From the NCBI GenBank assembly GCA_964023205.1, contig OZ026833.1, positions 5,978,138-6,042,137 of the forward strand: 64,000 bases of DNA, in the 5' to 3' direction. Positions 57,062-64,000 of the stretch are shown here, in pieces. Positions within the stretch are counted from its first letter, which is position 1, and each line of letters opens with the position of its first letter. This stretch comes from Lutraria lutraria (lineage: Eukaryota; Mollusca; Bivalvia; Venerida; Mactridae). The position numbers and the translations under genes were made by a program. The notes under the pieces were generated by a model that was not told the origin of the DNA, did no database searches, and saw nothing but the letters and a program-made list of their open reading frames with translations.

Positions 57062-59509
57062 AACATCCAATGGTGCCTTAAGTATTACAGCTGAAAAATT
57101 AAATAAAAGAAAGATTGAAAATGTACCAAAAAGGAAGAAAAGTGTATGAAACCATCTACAAGCTGAAGTGTACCAGACTAAAGAATGAAAAGCATAATGA
57201 GATTCAGGATATAAGACCAACATTTCATTCAAAAGATAAAAAAAATGCTACAAGGAAATAATTTGATTATGTTATGTCTCATACTCCTGTATCTTGTATT
57301 AAATGATAATTTTATCTTATTTTCATTGTGGTAAAATAAATATCTTTTTCTTATTTCCATTGTGGCTTATAGATAATTTTATTTTATTGCACTTGTGGTA
57401 TAAAAGATAATTTAAATAGATTAACTTATTATGTCTGTTTTTCTTCATTTTGTAAATCATTCAAAAAAATTATTGATATATTCAATGCATTTTGAGTTGA
57501 GTTTTTTTTCCTGGGCACTTTTTTGAATGTCATTTTGATTTGCAAAATATAAGTAACTTATGAGTAGATACAAACAGATATAAGTTATTTTTTATAAGTG
57601 AACACTGTGTAGATAATATTTCTGTATTTGTATTAGAGGTTTCACTGTCTCTCAGTTGGTAACATTTTAAACATTTTTTTACCATTTTTTATAAATACAT
57701 ATAGGGGGACCTTTATGGTGCATTGTTTCAGGTCTCTGACTATTAATCACTAGCCACCCACCACTGTAAGTTTGAATTTAACCTCCACATCAGAGGTAGC
57801 TGTCCATCTAGCTAACATTAAGGACTGTGATTCTACCATGGTGTCACTAGGAATCTTCCAACATTAAAGCTTGAAAAGTTCCTAAATGACCTTGGCTGTT
57901 GGTGCAATGTTAAATCCAAGGTTGAATTTGCTTTGAGTTGAGTTGGATTATAAACAATAGCAAATATTGGAATTGCTAGGTGTTGCCTTCATATTACATA
58001 AAACCTTTTCTAAAAGATGGGTTAATTTTTAACATATTTACCAAGTATTTGCTAATATTTGATTGTCCTCTATTTAACAATCAACCCTTGTTTTAGGAGT
58101 ATGAAATTCTTGATTCACCATTAGTCCTTTGATAATTTGTCAAACTGCCCCTTAAGATAAAAAATCAATTGAGACAGTAACCAAACAAATGGAAAAACTT
58201 ATGTACATGTATAAAAGATAAACACCTTTTATTAGGGTTTATATGGTATCAATTAAGTAAGAGACAGTTATTGCGCAATCCTGATAAAACAATAGATTGC
58301 TTCGTTTTGCTGAGTACTCTCTTTGTGTAAAGCTCTGATATTTTTCCTACTTGACATTTATAAATTAATTGTAAGTGCAATCTTAGCACTGTATGGGAAA
58401 GTGTGAGAATGTGATTAAGAGTAGAAAGTAAAACAATATATTCCCCACTTGAAATCTAAGTAGAAACACTTGAGATAGTGATAGTTTGTACATTGTTATG
58501 AAGTTAGTTAGTACATACAATGAAACCTTGATAAAGGGACCACCTGTAGGACTAAAAAGGGGGTCTTAATTCTGAGATTGGCTTATTCGAGTGTTTTTGA
58601 AGAGGATAATATACAGAAAAAGGGTCCAAAAAAAAGTGTGTCATTATAATGAGATGATGTGTATATTTACATACATGTAGTTGCTGAATAAGGTTTTCTG
58701 CATTCATATCACTTGTGACTTGTGGACAAAGACCACAGAAAAGAGAGATGAAATATGGCTTTAACGAACAGTTGGCCTTTATTCAGGGATGTGTAATGTC
58801 CATCATGTCTATAAATGTGCACTTTAAATGACGATGGTCTCTTGTTTCCTGTGGTCTCTGTTCATGATTGGTCTCTATTCAGAGATGGTGTAGTTTTACA
58901 GGTGATCTATATCCAAAGATGGCATCTTTCTCCAGGTGACCTCTAACTACAGGTGTGCTATTTTTTACAGACGGTCTTCATTCTAAGGTGGCCATTTTCT
59001 CCAGGGTTGTTTGTACTAGCTGTGTACTTAGCATGTATAATGTAGATATAATTGTATTCCTTGATTGGTTTGAGACATACTGGTCTGAGTAATTGCTGAT
59101 TTATTCATTCAGTTAACACAGACTGGTATTGTTTCATCTATTTGTAGATATTGTTAATACAACTTTCTGTGATCTGAGATATTATACAATAGATAAAAAA
59201 ATATTTTTAACATTTTTTACAAGAAATATTGAAATAAATTATAAATGCAACATCTGTGTTTATTGTTCTTTTTTATGCCATATAGTCTACAAAACAAAGG
59301 GTCATTAGATTAGATCAGAGGTCATGTCTGGGCAAAACTTGTCATGTTAACAGTGACCAGTATAATCTTTTTCTGGTGCCAACCTTAAAGTTCTAACAAC
59401 AAAATCCAAAGTACGAAAATATTTGGGAACAAATTATTTCTCCAAACTATGAAAAAGATGTTAGAGACTGTACATAGCGTCTCTAGACATGTTTAGGGGA
59501 AAAACATTG
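57062..59509 (+). other. OFD1 3' UTR and downstream flank
   Basis: Follows the OFD1 stop codon (57059-57061). Candidate poly(A) signals are AAATAAA at about 57099 and AAAATAAATATC at about 57334. A well-formed distal one at about 59232 is followed by TGTGTTTATTGTTCTTTTTT. It also contains the SINE A copy at about 57700-57960 and a long degenerate CAATGAAACCTTGATAAAGG to GGCCATTTTCTCCAGG stretch (about 58518-59005) that looks like an expanded relative of the CAGTCAAACCTG family. No further exon was recognised. Confidence 0.5.
57700..57960 (+). repeat. SINE family A-like copy, sense
   Basis: GGTCTCTGACTATTAATCAC, then TAGCC, reads as the tRNA-like head. TGTAAGTTTGAATTTAACC takes the B-box position. 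The body includes CACATCAGAGGTAGCTGTCC and a 3' part with CTTGGCTGTTGGTGCAATG and TTAAATCC. The anticodon-region segment is present once, in contrast to the OFD1 intron 12 copy. Confidence 0.55.
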
Positions 59510-61850
59510 GATTAGACCAATCAAACCTATCCTTTTGGCCAAGTATCTGTAAACAAGGCTAATCAACTTTCTGAAAAACATATGTATTACTTTGGTCAAG
59601 TTTATGTAAACATTACTATTTGCATGGTCTAATATTCATTTACATGATTATAGTCTATGATATTGGTGAATTATCTGTAACCAATGCTATTGTTTTAGTC
59701 TAGTATACATTTACATGGCTTAAATACTGGTCAATTATCTGTTAACATGACCAACATTTTGGCTAAGTATACATAAACATGTTATTGTGTTGGCCTTGTA
59801 TCCATAAAAATGTCTAATGATTTAGTTAAGTATATGTTAACCAGAATACTGTTTGGCCAAGTATCTATAAACCAGACTATTGTTTTAGCCAAGTATCTAT
59901 AAACCAGACTATTGTTTTAGCCAAGTATCTATAAACCAGACTATTGTTTTCACAAGTATCTATAAACCAGACTATTGTTTTCACAAGTATCTATACACCA
60001 GACTATTGTTTAGCCAAGTATCTATAAACCAGACTATTGTTTTAGCCAAGTATTTGTCAACCAGACTATTGTTTTAGCCAAGTATTTGTCAACCAGACTA
60101 TTGTTTTAGCCAAGTATTTGTCAACCAGACTATTGTTTTGGCCAAGTATCTATAAACCAGACTATTGTTTTAGCCAAGTATCTATAAACCAGACTATTGT
60201 TTTAGCCAAGTATTTGTCAACCAGACTATTGTTTTAGCCAAGTATTTGTCAACCAGACTATTGTTTTAGCCAAGTATTTGTCAACCAGACTATTGTTTTA
60301 GCCAAGTATTTGTCAACCAGACTATTGTTTTGGCCAAGTATCTATAAACCAGACTATTGTTTTAGCCAAGTTTTTGTCAACCAGACTATTGTTTTAGCCA
60401 AGTATTTGTCAACCAGACTATTGTTTTGGCCAAGTATCTATAAACCAGACTATTGTTTTAGCCAAGTATTTGTAAACCAGACTATTGTTTTAGCCAAGTA
60501 TTTGTCAACCAGACTATTGATTTAGCCAAGTATCTATAAACCAGACTATTGTTTTAGCCAAGTATCTGTAAACCAGACTATTGTTTTAGCCAAGTATCTA
60601 TAAACCAGACTATTGTTTTAGCCAAGTAACTATAAACCAGACTATTGTTTTAGCCAAGTATCTATAAACCAGACCATTGTTTTAGCCAAGTATATATAAA
60701 CTAGACTATTGTTTTTGCCAAGTATTTGTCAACCAGACTATTGTTTAGCCCTAGTATCTATAAACCAGACTATTGTTTTAGCCAAGTATCTATAAACCAG
60801 ACTATTGTTTTAGCCAAGTATCTATAAACCAGACTACTGTTTTGGTCAAGTATCTATAAACCAGACTACTGTTTTGGTCAAGTATCTATAAACCAGACTA
60901 TTGTTTTAGCTAAGTATCTATAAACCAGACTATGGTTTCAGTCAAGTATCTATAAACCAGACTATTGTTTTTGCCAAGTATCTGTAAACTAGACTATTGT
61001 TTTAGCCAAGTATCTATAAACCAGACTATGGTTTCAGTCAAGTATCTATAAACCAGACTACTGTTTTAGCCAAGTATCTATAAACCAGACTATGGTTTCA
61101 GTCAAGTATCTATAAACCAGACTATTGTTTTTGCCAAGTATCTATAAACCAGACTATTGTTTTAGCCAAGTATCTATAAACCAGACTATGGTTTCAGTCA
61201 AGTATCTATAAACCAGACTATGGTTTCAGTCAAGTATTTGTAAACTAGACTATTGTTTTAGCCAAGTATCTATAAACCAGACTATGGTTTCAGTCAAGTA
61301 TCTATAAACCAGACTATTGTTTTAGCCAAGTATCTATAAACCAGACTATGGTTTCAGTCAAGTATCTATAAACCAGACTATGGTTTCAGTCAAGTATTTG
61401 TAAACTAGACTATTGTTTTGGTCAAGTATTTGTCAACCAGACTATTGTTTTGGCCAAGTATCTGTCAACCAGACTATGGTTTCAGTCAAGTATCTGTAAA
61501 CCAGACTATTGTTTTGGCCAAGTATCTATAAACCAGACTATGGTTTCAGTCAAGTATTTGTAAACCAGACTATTGTTTTGGTCAAGTATTTGTCAACCAG
61601 ACTATTGTTTTGGCCAAGTATCTGTCAACCAGACTATGGTTTCAGTCAAGTATCTGTAAACCAGACTATTGTTTTAGCCAAGTATCTGTCAACCAGACTA
61701 TGGTTTCAGTCAAGTATCTGTAAACCAGACTATTGTTTTGGCCAAGTATCTGTCAACCAGACTATGGTTTCAGTCAAGTATCTGTAAACCAGACTATGGT
61801 TTCAGTCAAGTATCTGTAAACATGACTTTTGTTTTGGTAAAGTATCCATT
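59510..61850. repeat. 32-bp minisatellite, roughly 70 copies
   Basis: Period 32 bp, verified by successive GCCAAG starts at 59856, 59888 and 59920. The unit is GCCAAGTATCTATAAACCAG followed by ACTATTGTTTTA. Copies before about 59850 are strongly diverged, those in the middle are near-identical, and those at the right end decay again after 61800. Main variants are CTATAAACC, TTTGTCAACC and GGTTTCAGTCAAG. Toward the right they alternate, giving higher-order units of 64 and 96 bp. Frames such as 60310-60525 and 61509-61787 are by-products. It lies about 2.4 kb beyond the OFD1 stop codon. Confidence 0.95.
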
Positions 61851-62668
61851 ACCAGGACTTTTGTATTGTCCAAGTTTCCGTAATCGGTAAACATGATTTA
61901 ATTTTGATGAAGTGTAATTAAACGAACTTAAAGTTGTCCATAAGAAGACCAAGACACATTTGTGAGTGCTCTTTTAATATTTAAGTGATACGTCTCAAGG
62001 ATTGTGTTATCTATCTTGAGATTAGTGAATAATTCATGGATAAGTGAATATAAACCACTTATTTGATCAAGATAAATAATCAACTCTGTACCTTGTTGCA
62101 GAGCACTGATCTATCAAAGAGCTGGCGTTAATAGAATGCACCATGCTGTGTAAGTTGCGAGTGACAAATTCATCAAGTTATTGGAAGCGACAGGAGAAGT
62201 TTTTTATTAGTGTCTAGCAAATGACAAATTTGGGTTGATGTAACTTGCTATCATTCAGCCAGTGGAGAGAAATTGTTGGAACTCCTTTGGGATACATAGA
62301 GAGAAAGAATGAGAGAGTGTGTGTGTGTGCACGGTGGCTGATATTATTCCAAACACGGAGATAGTCTGGTATAAAGCTGATATCATTATAAAATTATGAA
62401 GAGATAAACATGGATGTCCCTCTGTGTTATTATACAGTAATCAATTTCTGATAGAAAAAAAATGTCAGAGAAATGTTGATGCAATGACGATAGTGTTTGT
62501 GTGGACATCGTGAATTATCCATTTAGATGTTCGTTGACTATGGTTATGTTATTTCCAGCATTTCTGTTTATTGTTAATGTATACTACACACGCACACGCA
62601 TATATCATTGAATGCTTTTCTGAATACGATAATGTTCCTTTGTATTGTATTGACTAAGGCCTAGAAAT

Positions 62669-62846
62669 GTTTGTTTCCGATGATATGCTCATCAAAAATA
62701 GGTTAGGTAGGTAAGGAATGTTTTATTACTACGTGTATTATTATTCAGTTTTCAGAATGATAAAACAGTGAGGCAGTGGATGTACCATTCCATTGGCCTA
62801 ATAAAGTCTAAAATAGGATAGTCCAGGTAGCTAGAAGCAAACCATT
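62669..62846. mobile_element. MITE family with TTTGTTTCTGGTTAC ends
   Basis: GTTTGTTTCCGATGATATGC and GGTAGCTAGAAGCAAACC are the imperfect inverted ends. The core has GTACCATTCCATTGGCCTAA, then TAAAGTC. Same family as 9259-9438 and 13960-14114. Confidence 0.55.
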
Positions 62847-63006
62847 TCTTATGTCTGATTTTTTCTTACAGTCCTGTAGGCTTTTTACAAGTACCATTAT
62901 TTCAGTATATTTTTTGTATCTTTCTGTTTTATTCTATTTTGTCAACTAGTATTCATGTAAATAGTTGCTTTCTCGGGATGGGTCGTTTGATGACTTTTCC
63001 AGCTTT

Positions 63007-63009
<3 letters not shown>

Positions 63010-63050
<41 letters not shown>
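63010..63050. repeat. (GA)n microsatellite
   Basis: About twenty uninterrupted GA dinucleotides, directly followed by a SINE A body (TGACCTCAGGTTTACTCC). A short frame at 62965-63165 runs through it and is not a gene. Confidence 0.95.
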
Positions 63051-63054
<4 letters not shown>

Positions 63055-63230
63055 CTCAGGTTTACTCCTGGGCGGAACCATTATTGCAACATTTATTGGG
63101 TAAGCCTGCTGGACAGCTTCCTTCACATGTGGAAACTATGTGACCCCAGGTGGGGCTTAAACTGACCGCGGCGAGGAATAAGCGATTACTAGCCAGAGAC
63201 CGTAACCTTTTGATCACAGTAGTGCTCCAT
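63051..63230 (-). repeat. SINE family A copy, antisense
   Basis: Contains CTTCACATGTGGAAACTATG, CCAGGTGGGGCTTAAACTGA at the B-box position, and GCGATTACTAGCCAGAGACC with GTAACC at the anticodon/A-box side. The segment amplified in OFD1 intron 12 is present once. Confidence 0.6.
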
Positions 63231-63237
63231 TTTCATA

Positions 63238-63312
63238 CAGTCAAAGCTGTCAGCAACGACCATTCATTTTAGACTACATAGTAATCTTCATTTATTGTGA
63301 CATTTATTCGTA
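63238..63312. mobile_element. CAGTCAAACCTG-family MITE fragment
   Basis: ACAGTCAAAGCTGTCAGCAA followed by CGACCATTCATTTTAGA is a recognisable left part. The TTAA element begins a few bases after it fades, so its right end may have been displaced or lost. Confidence 0.45.
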
Positions 63313-63318
63313 GTTTAA

Positions 63319-63676
63319 AGGGGCATACCCTACAACTGACAAACATTCTGTGAAAGTGTAAAAATGTGTTAGATGTATATGTAAAATAATATATAATGGA
63401 TAATTGCAAGAAGAACTTGGGTCATAAAATGACTAGTTTAGGTACTAGCCGCAAAAATCATAGCTATGAATAATAAATCACTTCCACCCAAAAATTGTAC
63501 AACAAATTCCAAACAGTATCCGATCTTTTATGGAAACTAATATTTTTTGTGATTTTATTTTTAATTGGATGAATTTTTGGCTGAAACTTTCTACATCGGC
63601 TTTTTTCTTTACACGCTTCTAATTTATCATCATTTTGTCTTGATTTTAGATGCACCAAGTTGTAGGGTATGCCCCT
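63319..63676. mobile_element. MITE with TTAA target duplication
   Basis: The ends AGGGGCATACCCTACAACT and AGTTGTAGGGTATGCCCCT are perfect inverted repeats, flanked on both sides by TTAA (63315-63318 and 63677-63680). TTAA insertion is used by piggyBac and Kolobok transposons; the AGGG end fits Kolobok somewhat better. The 358-bp element has no transposase frame (the 63464-63658 frame has no recognisable content). Confidence 0.85.
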
Positions 63677-63680
63677 TTAA

Positions 63681-64000
63681 ACTTAGAATTACTGGCATAA
63701 AGAATATAGAACTTAAGAACAATCTCTGAACTCAAATTTCGATTCCATTCTCAAAGCATTATGGCTGAAAAGATAAAGCTGATTAATGTTTGAATACAAG
63801 ATGACTTATGTCTCAATTATATCATTATCGTTTGATCATAATTAACTTAGAAATATAAAAATGCAAGATATGAGATTTGAGCTTGGAGATCAATCTCAAG
63901 TTTTATGACCTCAATGCATGACTTTATTGTTAGATGGTTCTCTTTGTAGGTTGGTCTTTATCATAAGCTTGCCAGTACCTTGTTCGAGATGTTCAACATT
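63681..64000. other. Intergenic tail of window, nothing recognised
   Basis: AT-rich sequence. A segment with GAGATTTGAGCTTGGAGATC and TCTCAAGTTTTATGACC resembles one near 44.25 kb (GAGATTTGAGCTCAGAGACT), so it is probably an unclassified dispersed repeat. Confidence 0.4.

Noticed and set aside
59510..61850. Possible repeat-protein genes (frames at 60310-60525 and 61509-61787)
   Set aside because: The 32-bp period shifts frame every unit, so the frames open only by chance. The array decays at the edges like a satellite.

Overview
This window is nuclear DNA from an animal, most likely a bivalve mollusc. The support is: AT-rich sequence; multi-exon genes with GT-AG introns; animal-specific proteins (OFD1, an LRR-Ig receptor, an alpha-galactosidase A type GH27 enzyme); and dense short interspersed elements, including a roughly 146-bp internally repeated element of a kind I associate with clam genomes. 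The class-level assignment is inference. No species can be named from the sequence alone.

There are three well-supported protein-coding genes. (1) 3112-10341, plus strand: a 7-exon lysosomal alpha-galactosidase/NAGA family gene (427 aa). Catalytic aspartates are intact and the specificity loop is of alpha-galactosidase A type. (2) 23421-25025, minus strand: a single-exon, 534-aa type I membrane protein with signal peptide, leucine-rich repeats, one Ig domain, Thr-rich stalk, transmembrane helix and short tail. (3) 35668-57061, plus strand: OFD1, the centriole/centriolar-satellite protein, reconstructed in 27 coding exons (992 aa) with every splice phase closing, from LisH domain to the conserved acidic-aromatic C-terminus. 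The three genes are not functionally linked and do not form an operon or system.

The rest is intergenic and intronic DNA rich in non-autonomous mobile elements. At least three tRNA-headed SINE families are present, called A, B and C here, several with readable target-site duplications (TSDs). There are TIR elements with 8-bp, 5-bp, TA, TTAA and about 10-bp target duplications. A recurrent MITE family with CAGTCAAACCTG ends occurs about ten times. Two large minisatellites stand out. One is a 30-bp unit repeated about 38 times in OFD1 intron 12, which grew out of the tRNA-like head of a SINE. The other is a 32-bp unit repeated over about 2.3 kb downstream of OFD1.

Layout: 1-3111 intergenic with a 1.2-kb CAGGG-ended TIR element; 3112-10341 alpha-galactosidase; 10342-23420 intergenic; 23421-25025 LRR-Ig gene; 25026-35667 intergenic with a nested SINE pair and a 71-bp TIR element close to the OFD1 start; 35668-57061 OFD1; 57062-64000 OFD1 3' flank, 32-bp satellite, GA microsatellite and a TTAA element. 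I found no evidence of a novel multi-gene system. The most unusual signals are the SINE-derived minisatellite and a SINE that duplicated the acceptor region of OFD1 exon 10.
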